From Strigops habroptila (taxonomy: Eukaryota > Chordata > Aves > Psittaciformes > Psittacidae): DNA of 64,000 bases. The stretch's first letter is position 1. The number at the start of each line of letters is the position of its first letter. The DNA is taken from NCBI RefSeq assembly GCF_004027225.2, contig NC_044283.2:13410992-13474991 (forward strand), given 5' to 3'. Position numbers and translations under genes: made by a program. The notes beneath the pieces are model-generated. The model had not been told where the DNA came from. It saw only the letters and a list, made by a program, of their open reading frames with translations, and made no database searches. Positions 24,336 to 35,715 of the stretch are shown in pieces.

Positions 24336-27300
24336 GATTAATGAGAAAATATGCAGTAAGAAACTGCATATTTTTTTGCATCCTCTATCATTGACATGTA
24401 ATGAGCTCTCACAATACAGTAGAAATTATATGCAAAAACTCATAGCCAAGCACATAATGTTATTAGATTTAATTATTTCCATTAATCCAGTCTCCAGTGA
24501 TCTATATTTATTTCTTTAGGCTATTCTGATCTTCTGTGTTGATACTGGTTCCTAAGCTTTTGTTTTAAGTTATGTTAGTGAAAGGGTATATGGTAACACT
24601 TGTCACAAAGAGAGATTGTGATTAGTAAAGATAATGCCTCATCTGTGTGTCTTTGTGTTACCAGGAACTCATTATTTCGCACAGACTGCTTGGTTATAAA
24701 GTAGATGATGAATATATTAACTCTGGATAACCTAAGGTAAACAGACAGGGTTTTCCTTTAGTGTTTACCCAAGATTACTGGGGAACCGCTCAGCCTCTTT
24801 CCATTTTGTGCACTCACACATGATTTTACCCTTTCGGGGCTATTTATTTGAGGAACAATGTTTTTAACAAAGAACATTTAAATTGCCTCTGCAAACTTTA
24901 GCATGACTTTACTCTTGTATACTCTATGTATATGTATATCAGAAGGACACTTTACATTTCAAAAGCAACAGGCTTCTCGCAGTTTTTTGAAGAAAGCTTC
25001 TTATTTCAAGAGAGCTGCTCATTTGCAAAAGTAGCCTCAGCTCTCAGCAAGAGAGACCACTGCAGTGACTCACTAGCTCTCATTGCTGATAAGATTGCTT
25101 TTTACCCCAAATGCAGTTTGCCTGGTTTTCAGCTTGGGAAACTTCTTTAAATTCTCCAGTGACTTTGCCAGCTAGACAACGACAGCATCAGAGTGTGAAT
25201 CACACCATTTCAATGGACTGATTGTGAAATAAATATGAACAGGAACAGCAGGGGGTGGCTTTTCTTTAGCAGTCACAGTTTCCTTTTCACTATATGCCCT
25301 TAAAATGCCCAGGCAGCCTATTAGTGGAGGGGAAGATTGATAGAATTGCATTTACATTTTAAATCAAGCCAAGTTCTCACTTCCTCAGCCACAACCCTTC
25401 TAAAACATCAAACAAACAAACCAACCAACCAAAACAAAACACGAAAAGCTGCAGCCAAATAGAAAGGAGGAAAATAAATGTTAATTTGATTAGTCTTCTA
25501 ATGGAAATCAGCTTAATGGTCCAAAATTAAAAGTATAGACATTAAAGACCTTGTCTTGTTCTACACGTGAAAGGCATAATGCTGTAACTGGGGTGATTCT
25601 TCACTCAAAATATTTCTCTTTATGCCATCCTTCAGTGCTTTCCTCAGTACATTACCCAGCTGTAATGTTGTCTCAGTTTCGTATCATTATTTCTCTTTCC
25701 TTTTGGGAATAGCTATAAGAGTTAACAGAAACTTTATAAAACAATAAGCATAAGTAGACACACTGTTGCTGAGAAAGTCACCCTTGGGTCTGACTTGCCT
25801 TTCACCTAGCCAGTGACCATGAACACCCATCCCTTCCCTGGCTCCAGCTGCCCTGGGCACCCACGCCAAGCTGGGCTGTGTTAAGGCACTGCGGGCACTC
25901 ACCTTAGTCACCCAACTGAAACAAACACAAACTAAACCTACACTTTAGGGACATGTAGTCATCTGAAAATTCATTACATGTGGTTCAGAAGCAGAAAGAG
26001 ATTCTTCTTCCACTGTTTTACTTTTATCAAAAGGATTTAAAACAGAAAAGTTGTGATGAAGAATGACATTCATTTCTAAATAACAATTACATCTGAAACA
26101 GTCTGGTATTGACACCAGTTTCTGACGCGCTCAGATATTTATTTTTTTCTCCATTTCAAGGCCAGATCACAGAAGAAAAGTACAATTATTATGTTTATTG
26201 ATTTTCTTTAACAGAACAAAAATCCAGTTATTTTCATCACTTCTGGAATTTACCTAATAGAGCAGATCATCAACTGTTCCACCCTATTTGATACACTTTT
26301 GTTTTGTAGAAGAGTATTTACACCTGTACAAGGTACTTGTCACATCATTTGTTTTTAAGGCACCGGCAAAGATGGCTTTGAATCTGCATTGTGTCTCTGA
26401 TAGACAGGACCTCAAAAGGCAATGCTCTTTGTGAAAAACAAGTCATAATGCATTTGATTTACCTTGGCTTCAAGGCTTTTGTGCTATTAAGGCAAGTGAA
26501 CTGAACACAAGTTTTAATCTAGAGTGAGAATGTGGATCTGCAGGAGTCTAACTTGTGCCATTGATTTCAGTGATAGCAGGAATTCTTCCATTATGCTTAA
26601 ATATAAAACATGAAAAGCAGTGTATGGAAAAGAAAGTACAAATATGGACATATGATGTGTTATATGGACCTGCACTTATCTTCTCAGCCAGCTGAAATGA
26701 GAATTTATTTTAACTTTTGCAGTTGTTCTAGCCTGCTGGAAGAACTGTTGTTTGTATCTAGAAATACACACAGCAACATAAGCTTTGACATTTGCAGGTT
26801 TCTAGGCAAAAATAAATAGAAAACTGAGTCTGCTAGCATGCTAAGCTCCTGTTCAGGCTGTAGTTTAGCAGAGAAGTCTCTTTGGGTTCCTATTTGGCTC
26901 TGATCGGCTTGTCATACAGAGTTGCGCTTTCAGTCTCATCTGTTTATTTTCTTTTAGTGACATAATGCTTCTGAAAGGTGCGGGAATACCAGTCCTACAA
27001 AATTAAGTCGCTCGTCTCCTTGCAGATTAACCACAGCATAGACAAGAGCTCCTTGGAGGGACAGCACATGGCTCAGACCTTGTGTTTTTTCAGACCTTGA
27101 ATTCCTGAGTGGGCTCATACCGGAGACCAATTTGGTATATGAATACATTTATTTGTATCACCTCTAATACATTCCTTGCTGGCTGACATGATTTTTCATC
27201 ATGAGTCTAATTAGGGAGGGTGGGAAGCTGACCAGCAATGATAAGACTTGGAGCTATCATCTGCCACATTTGTGTGTGCATGGGGAGAGAGAGAGAAGGA

Positions 27301-30300
27301 GCAAGGGCAAGGGGAGGGCTGGGAAGCATGAATAACTTATTTTACTACTAAGCACTGCTCTAAACCTTAACAAGGATCTCTCTACAAAACCCTGTTGTTG
27401 AGGCCCTGACTTCAGTGTTAATAAAGAATGGTGTTACCTTAAGATAACTCACACATATGACTGGTCTCAAAACCCAGACAGAGTGCAGACAAGGCACTTG
27501 TGTGCTACAGGGAGGAAAGGAGGCAGCTCTGCCTGAGCCCACACCAGCCCATGGAGCCAGGCTGAAAACACCACTGTTGTTTCACTGGAGAGGTCTGTGA
27601 GTTACTCTAAAGTAAAATTGCCTTTTTCTTAGCAAGGCGGTGAAGGCTTAAGACTCTAAATCCTGCATTACTTGAATCAATAAGCCTTGCAGTCGCTGAA
27701 AAGAGTATCACCGGCAGGGCTAAAACCACATAATGTCCCGTCTCCCTGGTGTTTATGGCTGTGTTCCCACAGCGTCCGTGGGAAATACCATTATTCCTGT
27801 TACACAGACAGCAGCCAAGACACAGACAAGCTGGTCTACATCTGCACCACAGCGACAAACGTTCGTGCAGACATCTCCCAGCCATCCGCAGCACTGCCAT
27901 CATGCTGAGCCACAGATACCCCAGGAGGCACAGGAGCCTGCTGCAGCAGCAGGTTGGACACATCACCCGCAGAGATGGCTGGTAAGCACAGCCAGTGCCA
28001 ATGATTCTTTCAGTGGTCCAAGGCAGCACAAGGAAATTATTCCTGTTCCCTAGTCCTGCTGGCCTGGCTTGTCTCTGTCCTGGACCACAGGACTCCGCAT
28101 TTCCATATGTTTTCCTGCAGGGAAAGTGCCCAGTGCCAGGTTCATGCTGGCAAGACCTCCAGATTTCAGAACATCTCATTTCTTTTTCTGACCCAGATGG
28201 CTTAGCTGCTTCAACACCCGTTTTATCTAAGAACAGGCTTTTGAGCAGTAACATCTGTTTCCTCAATATATATGTAAATTTTTCAAAATAACAACAGCAG
28301 TGTAGAAAAAAAGAAGCCTGTACCACTGAGTAAGCAAAGAGGACTTCTGCTCAACTCTCATGGGGAAACGGCATCGCAACACTAGCCCAGCAACAATCCT
28401 GAGGTCCTGCTTGCCTTGTCCGTTACCCACAGCTTGGCCAAGCCATGCAGATCACCAGCAGAGACTTATTGCTAGCATGCAAGAGAAAAGGAGACACATT
28501 GGATTCCCCCACCTTCAAATGCAGGCACACTGCTGCCATACCCAGCTTCCTTTCTGTACTGGGGGCAACTGGCAGCATTGTGCACCAGCATCTCTGAGAC
28601 CCAGGAAAATATGTGAGGCTGCACAACCCCTATCACAAAATTTACTGCTGATGTCTACAGAAAGGCTCAACACACTGCACTGTTGCACAGCAAGGAGAAA
28701 CACAACAAACAAATAAGACCTTAATCAAAACTCTAGGGTTTCCAAAAAGCCCTGTGCTGAGATCGAAGACTGCATGGCAGTTTAGCTCTGCCCTGAAGCA
28801 AGAAGTGGCACTTTTGCCACAACAGCTAGCTGAGTCACTGGGCTTTGAATCATTGCTTAAATACACAGGACTTTCTCTGTAAAATGCTGGTTTACTTCTC
28901 TTTTCCTATTTTTCAATATAATCAGAAGCTCATTTCATGAGGTGTCTAATGGCAGCCCCCGACTATTTGAAAATAAACATTTCCATTTAACAAGTGGATT
29001 TTGGTGTTAGGAAGTCAGCAACTTGAAAGGGCTTTTGTCAAAAGTTGGTGGAGGCCCTGGTAGACTGTTCAAACATGGGAGGAATTTCTGCCTGAATAGT
29101 GAGTCCTTTGACTTTTAGAAAAATATTATTGTTTGAGTTTTCAGTAACTTGGAAGCAAAAAAGACAACATAGCTCAAAACTTAAAAAAAAAAGAAAATAC
29201 GTATGCACAGTTATGTCATGATAGGCTTCTAAGTTTCCTCTCAGCCCGTGTGTCTTCTTTTACTATGGAATAGTCCTTATAAAAGAGTAAATAAATGCAC
29301 TGTAAATAACACTTGGGGCTGTAGTGACATCATCAGCTTCAGGAGTTGATACAAAACTCAGAGAGTGTGTGTCCTGAGCCCCCAGAGGCCTCAAATGCTC
29401 ACTGAATTGAGGAGTATTGTAAAGATGTGTCTGTGATGGAGATGTTCACGTCATGAGGATAATCACAAATACGGTGGTACTGATTGACTCCTGCTGTGCT
29501 CCTTTCTAGTGCCAGCCTGAGCTTCGTTCCACAGACTGGAAGGGCTGTAAATAGCATCTTCTCTATAGGAACAATCTTTAGGTGAGTTTTGACTCTTTGC
29601 CCCTTCCCCCTCCTATAGCTCTTGTGTAGCTCAGTATGCCTTGTCCATATTGCCTCTATGATGCTATTAGCCTTTGTGAAGAACAGTGTGTGTCTCCCTG
29701 TTAAAGACCTTCTCTGCCCAAGGCAGGGTACGCACCAGAATTAGTAAGTAGCTTTGCATAAGCGACTGGATAAAAACAGTCACTGAAAAGAGAGTCTGGA
29801 ATTTCAGGGGCTTCAGTAACTGTGTATCTGGTTCTGAGTTGTACCAGGTGCCTTAAACTGAAAGGACTTACAGTACCTGGTGTCACTAACAAGTTCTCCC
29901 GAAGCCACCAGTGAGGTTCTTAGAGACAAAGAAGTTAGTTGCTCATATCTGGACCATAAATTTAATGTACTCAGAGCTCAAGGATAATCTTGCTGATGAG
30001 CTACAAATAGAAAATAACTGAGGAGAGAATATTTGTCTTTTTTGAACTGAGTTGCATATTCTGCATGCTGAGATGTGCAGAAGTGCTGATGAGCTAGTAG
30101 ATGTTGGAAAATATCCATCTGGGTCGGAGTCAGCTATGCATGTAATCTGGCTCAGGAAGAAGATTTAGGTGAGGAAATTAAACTCTGGTCCTTCCTTTCT
30201 TCTTTTTTTTTTCAGGGAAAAAAAAAAGTTTCCTAGTATTTCTAAGAGTAACTCACTTTTTTAACTATTTGAGTAGACATCCATACAGGTGGCTTTCCTT

Positions 30301-32900
30301 GAGTCAGTTTATATGGGATCAAAGAGAAACCACAAGGCAGGAATACTTCAGCTGAGTAAAAACTTCAGAACAAATTACTTCGGCAATTTTGCCCCTTCAC
30401 AAAATAGACAGTAATATTTTGTTATTCGGTTAAACGTTTTAGTGAGGCTTGGATCCAGCCTTTGATTTGCTCTCTGGGCCAAGAAAAGCTTTGTCAGCAA
30501 GGGACTTGCTTTTCCCTGCTCTGTAGAAGAAAATCAATGGGTGGATCATTTCCCATGCCCGTCAGTGGCAAAGCATCTCTGTAAGTTGTGGGGCTGAGCA
30601 AATCTGACCTCTTAGGACAAGAGTTATGGTAAGCAGTCTGCAAGCGTGAAACCAGGCAGACCTCAACTCCAAAGGCACGAATGGTGGGTGCCAGTCCTTT
30701 TCTCCCCCTTCCCTTTGTCACTACTTCAAAACATTGCCAACACCCTGCAGCTTCAAAAACTGTGAAAGAAATGAATTCCAGGTCTCCCACTTTTTGGGCA
30801 AAAATCATCAGCCCTCGGTGCAGTGCAAGTGCTGGGCTTTTCCTCCTCTGGGTGTCTTCTTGGAGCAGAAGGCTGTGACTGCAATAGGTGGCATTCTGTG
30901 CTTATGCGAGTCTCCCTCAGATATGACCACTGAGTAAGGCTTCTGTGGCATGGCGTATTCACCCCAACTTGGGAGACAGGGTATTGTGTTAGGCTATAGG
31001 AAGCTACACGCTTGCCTCCCTGGCCCTTGGCAGCCAACGTAAACCTCAGTTCATAATGTAATTCCAAACTGGTGTTGTTACCTTTAACATTTACCCATCC
31101 TAATGAGAAAGATTTTGAAATCGCTTTCAGCTTCCTGAATATGTCCAAGACAGAGGGCTTGAAGAGTTGTTTTGCTGGTGTTTCATGACAGACAAAGAGT
31201 GGCCATGATGTCATGTTTGACATCTATCTTTTCGAACATGATCCATAGTATTTAATTGTAGTTTGAAATGAAGTTATCACTGTAGGCTTAATACAGGTAA
31301 AATACCAAGAGAGATAATATTGCTTGCACTTAAAAAAAAAAATAGAAAAGCAAATGCTTCATTCTGAAGCCATCCTTGACAGCAGCTAGGTTGCTGACTT
31401 CTTGTAGTGGGAGAGCATTTATGCAGTTCAGAAGACTGCTCTTCTGGCGGAGCAAGTACATTTTAGCAGCTTGCCAAATGAGAATGTGATAGAAGCATAA
31501 TATTTCACTGCTACCCTCAGCTACTCTTTACAGTAATGAGATGGTGATTAAGAGTCTGTTTCTTTACCAGCAAGGCTCACAGTAAGACATATCCTTTCCT
31601 TCGACATGCTCTGGGTAGCTGTGTTTAGATCTATGATCCAGCTGCTTGGGACCATCTCAGAAGGTTTCCTGTCTTCCTCCAGCCTCTTCATTCACTTGTC
31701 AAGGCAACAACTGCCTTTTCTGGAAATAAGACTCAGCAGCCCATTCGCCAAGGTCAGTCCTAAATTCCCTTCAGCCAGAACTCTCAACTTTTCTTTCCCT
31801 TCCAAGTATCTACCACTTTAACCTTCAGGAGCACACGATGTTACTAAACCAATTGTTCTTTATGAGAGCAAAGAAATATAACAACAAGACCCTAGTGTGC
31901 ATCTCTCTTTCTCTGTTTCGTCCAGGGGTTTTGGTCAATTAATTCAGATTCTTCTGCAATATATAGAATAATTCTTTTTCCACAAAACTAATTTTCAAGA
32001 CTCTTAGATTTTCTTAGATTTTAGATTTTCTCTCTAAAATGGCTGTTGGGAAGCCCTTTCTTTTACAGATGTCCAGTCATTTCCCCTTCTCCCACCTTCA
32101 GATGAACCTTCCTTGTCTACTGCAATGCTAGGGTATTGGAGTACTTCATCAGACACTTTACTCTTTTGGTTAATACCTAGCTAGAATCTGAATTTGAAAG
32201 GGGGGAGGGTAACTTGTGAAATAAGCAGTTCTTCGTTCAAGGGTACTTCCATTTTACAGGACAATTAACATGTAAGAACAACATATGTTCAGCCTCAGGC
32301 CTGCATCCCAGCATCTGGATTTCTCAGCTCCGTCTGGCATCTAATAAAAGAACAGAGTCTCATAAATTCAACTCCAAAAGCAAAATAGTTTTTATACATT
32401 TATGACAGCCATATAGAGATGTATTCATTCTGTTTGAGACCACCAATGTGTAAATCCACATGTCTCTCCAAGAGACCATAAGGAGCACTACTGTTTCGAT
32501 TAAGAAATTGTGAGCATCTGCATAGGTTAAAAGAGAAAATGACACTAGACCTGGAAGGTTTCCTTTATAGAGGTAAACTTTCAGACCTGCTGGGGCTGAT
32601 AAGCAAGTCTAATTGATACTGATAACATATGACACCAGTTCTGGAAGGATTTCTCTCTATCTGCAGTCTGTGTACTACCACAGCTGTACATTACATTCTC
32701 AAGGAAGAGGTATATGTGCCAAAGTACATACAGGATCAGGGCCTACAACACTTTGATAACCCTGTGCTGCTGCTTGCACATATTTCTGTTGCTTGAGATG
32801 CTCACTAGGTTGTTTTCTTTCTGGAATCAAAAGCATCAGTAGTGTTTGTTTTTGTTACCCTCATTCCCGCCTTTCCCTGCTCCGGGCAGGAAAGTGCTAG
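24336..32900. other. Intergenic DNA upstream of CYTL1, no supported gene
   Basis: No known protein or RNA was recognised. The block 27600-28720 is richer in GC than its surroundings and has few stops on both strands. It contains a minus-strand ORF of 215 codons from its first ATG (28254 to 27607), described under findings. Another minus-strand frame of about 156 codons at 30753-31223 matches nothing I know. Distal CYTL1 control elements could lie here but none can be pinpointed. Confidence 0.5.
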
Positions 32901-32936
32901 CAGCTCTGCCTCATAAGTTGGCAGGAAATTTAAAAC

Positions 32937-32953
32937 AGCAGCAAGCTGCTGCT
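32937..32953. repeat. Perfect inverted repeat upstream of CYTL1
   Basis: AGCAGCA-AGC-TGCTGCT has seven-base arms around a three-base centre. It lies about 165 bases upstream of the CYTL1 start codon, within the proximal promoter. It could be a dimer binding site or chance. Confidence 0.5.
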
Positions 32954-32979
32954 TGGACCACCCCCAGGCTTTTTCTTTT

Positions 32980-33117
32980 TTTTTTCCATTGATGCAGGAG
33001 ACTATTTAATTGGGAGCTGACTTGTCAAACTCACCCATTGACGCTTACCAGTAGCTGCTAACCACTAACAGTGATTTTTTTTCCTCCCTTCCTCCTCCTT
33101 TGGACAAGCTCTCTACA
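32980..33117 (+). promoter_or_regulatory. CYTL1: CYTL1 proximal promoter and 5' UTR
   Basis: The region is CpG-poor, unlike the STK32B promoter. A TATA-like TATTTAAT lies at 33003-33010 with a reversed CCAAT (ATTGG) at 33009-33013. If the TATA-like element works, transcription would start near 33035 and the 5' UTR would be about 80 bases. Two CCATTGA elements lie at 32986-32992 and 33035-33041. The first, read in reverse as ATCAATGG, fits the SOX consensus (A/T)(A/T)CAA(A/T)G; the second misses one position. SOX control would fit the cartilage expression reported for mammalian CYTL1, but it is inference here. Confidence 0.45.
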
Positions 33118-33261
33118 ATGAAGATGCTGCTGAGCCTGATTGCTCTGCTCTCTGCTGCCCTGTTATCCAGAGCAGCCCCTCCAACTTGCTACTCAAGGGT
33201 GTTGTCTCTGAGCAAAGAAATCACGGAGTCCTTTAAGGAGTTACAGACCTCCAAAGCTGTG
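33118..33261 (+). CDS. CYTL1: CYTL1 coding exon 1
   Basis: Forty-eight codons encode the signal peptide and the first mature segment through ELQTSKAV. The donor is GTG followed by GTGAGT at 33262. The frame stays open through the following 107-base intron. Confidence 0.95.
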
Positions 33262-35131
33262 GTGAGTCTACCTAAAAACTGCTCCTGCAAAGACCCTGCA
33301 GGTTGCATGCTTTTGGAACAGGTTTCTCTCCAAACAAAATTGCAACGGATCTTTCTTCTTTCCTGCAGGACTCCTGTGTGGAGATGCTGCCCAGGCTGTA
33401 CTTGGACATACATGTAAGTTTTCACACTGCTTTCTTACTGCTGTGCTGTAAAAGCAGCTAGTAAAAACAGAGAACTCTTTAGACTGCACCCCAGAAGAGT
33501 GGTTTGAAAGAAATTTTTAAGAGCTTGATTAGCTAGAGAGATAAGTGAAAAAAAAAAATCTCATTTTGAACCTTATTAAAATCCCTGTGAATCTTCTGAG
33601 ATTTTACTTGTTTAAAAATTTAAAAAATGAGGAAACCAATATTTTGAAGTGATTACTTACTGTACATTATTCGTTATTATGAGAGAGCCTTTTCAGAAGT
33701 TAAATGTGTGCAAAAACACTTTGAATAATAGTTTAAAAGAAGAAATGCAGAATAAACTTTCTCCATTGAATAAATCAATTTCATTTTATACGACGAGTAT
33801 CTTTTGGGACTGCAGTTTGAATAAACATAAGTGCAAGAATACCTTCCTGGTTTTTCTTATTTTAAATAGCCACTTGTTGAATCCAGAAAGAAAAAGTATG
33901 CCTGAGGATATAAGAGTGTGATACTGAGAAAAGACAGCAGTAGTCATCTCTCAGCAAACAGCTAATGTCATAGCATTCTGCCCTGTGATATTTGACATAT
34001 TTTGCTCCTTTTCCCAGTGCTCCACTGGGTAACTAAAAAGTTGAAAATATCCAACAAAGCAAGAGATGTCCGACATATTTTGCCAGGGGCAATTACACCA
34101 TCAAGACTTATTAATCATGACCATCTATATCCCAATTCCAGAGTTGCCAGTGCCTCACTTCATTGCAGAGACCAAGCAATGTGAGCCCAGTGCCTTAGTT
34201 TCCCTTAGTTTAAAGCAAGAGCTGGGATATTTATCTGCTTCACAAGGATGTTGTGAAATCCATTTTGGTTGTGCTTTATTTTGAAAATGCAAAGTCTGAG
34301 GCAAAAATGACTCTGAAAAATATTTTGCTTTGTGCTCATGGTATTGCTGATTGTATAAGAATAGAGGAATCATGTCTGTGATTGATAATCTGTTCATCAG
34401 TTCAATCAGATGCTCTCTTAAACGTGAAGCAGTGCACCTATTCTGTAGGTAACTCCACCTACTACAGAAGCAGATTTGATTGTACTGGCACTGCTGTCTC
34501 CTAAAGCATGTGAGAAATAAGCTGGCAGACCAAAACTGTGCTGCGCTTTTCCAATCACTTATTCGGTCCAAACACCTTTGTTACGAAATATTATCGGTGA
34601 ATTTTCCTAACTAAAGGTATCATAGATTACACGTACATAGAGGTAGGAATTCAAGGTTCTCACAGAGGCAGTAAGAATTTTGTAAGTGGTGGATGAGAAA
34701 CATAAATCTGTGTGTGTGCAGGGTTACACGTACCTCTTTTGTCTGCTTTGCAGAATTACTGTGTGTTGGCAAAACTCCGTGAATTTGTAGCCTACCCCAG
34801 ATGTGAGAGCGTGCTTGAAGTGAGTGAGCTGAAGGAAAAAGCCCGGAGCCTATACACCATCATGATCTCCTACTGCAGAAGGGTAGGTCAAGATGCACCA
34901 AGAGGGACACAGTCTCTGGTTTTAGCCCTCTCTGTCACTACCTTGTCCTTTGAACTGCAAAACTGGATCAAGGCCTAAACTTCTCAACACTGTGCTATCT
35001 TCTGCCTTCCTCCTTACAAATGTTACCCTTCTCTTTTGTTTCTCCAGGATTTGGCATTCCTCACTGATGACTGTAATGCTTTGGAAAATCCTATTCTGCC
35101 TCCCATTGAGCCCTCCATCATTGAGAGCTAA
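33118..35131 (+). CDS. CYTL1: CYTL1, cytokine-like protein 1, complete four-exon gene (133 aa)
   Basis: Coding exons are 33118-33261, 33369-33413, 34754-34882 and 35048-35131. All introns are GT-AG and all junctions are phase 0. The product is 133 residues, close to the 136 of human CYTL1. Residues 1 to about 19 form a signal peptide (MKMLLSLIALLSAALLSRA), probably cut before APPTCYSR. The mature protein keeps the family landmarks PPTCYSR, LPRLYLDIHNYCVL, KLR-FVA-P-C, YTIM-S-CRR and DDCNALE. Six mature cysteines (24, 51, 66, 80, 104, 115) match the family and should form three disulfides. CYTL1 is a small secreted helical cytokine-like protein, found in CD34+ blood cells and cartilage in mammals, where it affects chondrocyte development; its receptor assignment is debated. 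The start at 33118 has A at -3. No frameshift or stop disrupts the model. The divergent neighbour is STK32B, as in human. Confidence 0.97.
33369..33413 (+). CDS. CYTL1: CYTL1 coding exon 2
   Basis: Fifteen codons, DSCVEMLPRLYLDIH, lie between acceptor TTCCTGCAG (ending 33368) and donor GTAAGT (33414). This microexon-sized piece matches the conserved LPRLYLDIH block of the family. It is too short to be found by ORF length. Confidence 0.95.
34150..34300 (+). repeat. MIR-like SINE remnant in CYTL1 intron 2
   Basis: GTGCCTTAGTTTCCC, then a short spacer, TATTTATCTGCTTCACAAGG, ATGTTGTGAAAT and GTGCTTT...GAAAATGC follow the order of the 3' half of a MIR consensus in sense orientation. Divergence is high, as expected for an element shared by amniotes. 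A minus-strand open frame of 138 codons (34155-34571) across this part of the intron looks spurious. Confidence 0.52.
34754..34882 (+). CDS. CYTL1: CYTL1 coding exon 3
   Basis: Forty-three codons run from NYCVLAKLREFVAYPRC to YTIMISYCRR, between acceptor CTGCTTTGCAG (ending 34753) and donor GTAGGT (34883). It carries three of the six conserved cysteines (66, 80, 104). Confidence 0.95.
35048..35131 (+). CDS. CYTL1: CYTL1 coding exon 4 with stop
   Basis: Twenty-seven codons plus TAA at 35129-35131. It begins DLAFLTDDCNALENP after acceptor TTTCTCCAG (ending 35047) and ends PPIEPSIIES. The DDCNALE block is a family hallmark; the tail differs from human in length and sequence. Confidence 0.95.
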   Translation, partial: DLAFLTDDCNALENPILPPIEPSIIES

Positions 35132-35715
35132 AAAGGATTCAATCAATAAGTTGTACCTGGGAAGTTTTTGAGGAGACCAAGAGTCAAATATGTGTACATG
35201 GTCAACTATAATGTTAATAACCAAGATCTTTTTCAAGCACACTAGCAATATTATCACAGACCTACCCATTTTTCTCTGCCTTGGCAGGAAATGAACTGCA
35301 TGCCTTGCATACCTACTGAGCTGCTAGGGAAAATACCGTTAGAGAGCATTTCTTCATTTGGCAAGGTATGATATTTCAGCTTAGCCAAATGTATATAGTA
35401 TGTTTTGTTTAAACATTAGATACTAGATTTTTTTTCCTACTCTTTTATTAATAACTACATTCATATAAAGAAAATACATTATGATCAATATTCTACCCTG
35501 ACTTAGCAGTTCTTTTATTAGATGGGCATGGAAGGGACCATATTTTTTTCTTAAATGTTTGATAGGAGAAGTGTAACTCTGTACTGGCAGATGTCTCTCT
35601 GCCTGTATAGCTCATATATGTATGCTGATAGTTTTTGATATTAGACTTGTAAGGATCGAGGTGAAAGTAACCTGTCTCTGTGGAAAACTAAATAAAAACA
35701 ACCTTCTAACCCAAG
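35132..35715 (+). other. CYTL1: CYTL1 3' UTR
   Basis: Follows the stop at 35131 and runs about 580 bases to the predicted cleavage site just after AATAAA at 35691. It is AT-rich with several ATTTA-like and TTTTATTA motifs. No open frame of note. Confidence 0.7.
35691..35696 (+). terminator. CYTL1: CYTL1 polyadenylation signal AATAAA
   Basis: A canonical AATAAA lies 560 bases past the stop codon and is followed within about 40 bases by T/G-rich sequence (CTTGTTTTAC, CGTGTCTTTC), the usual downstream element. Cleavage is expected near 35710-35720. Confidence 0.75.

Noticed and set aside
30753..31223. 156-codon minus-strand frame
   Set aside because: No recognisable domain or conserved motif, and no splice or promoter context.
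34155..34571. 138-codon minus-strand frame within CYTL1 intron 2
   Set aside because: It overlaps a MIR-like remnant and has no known family resemblance.
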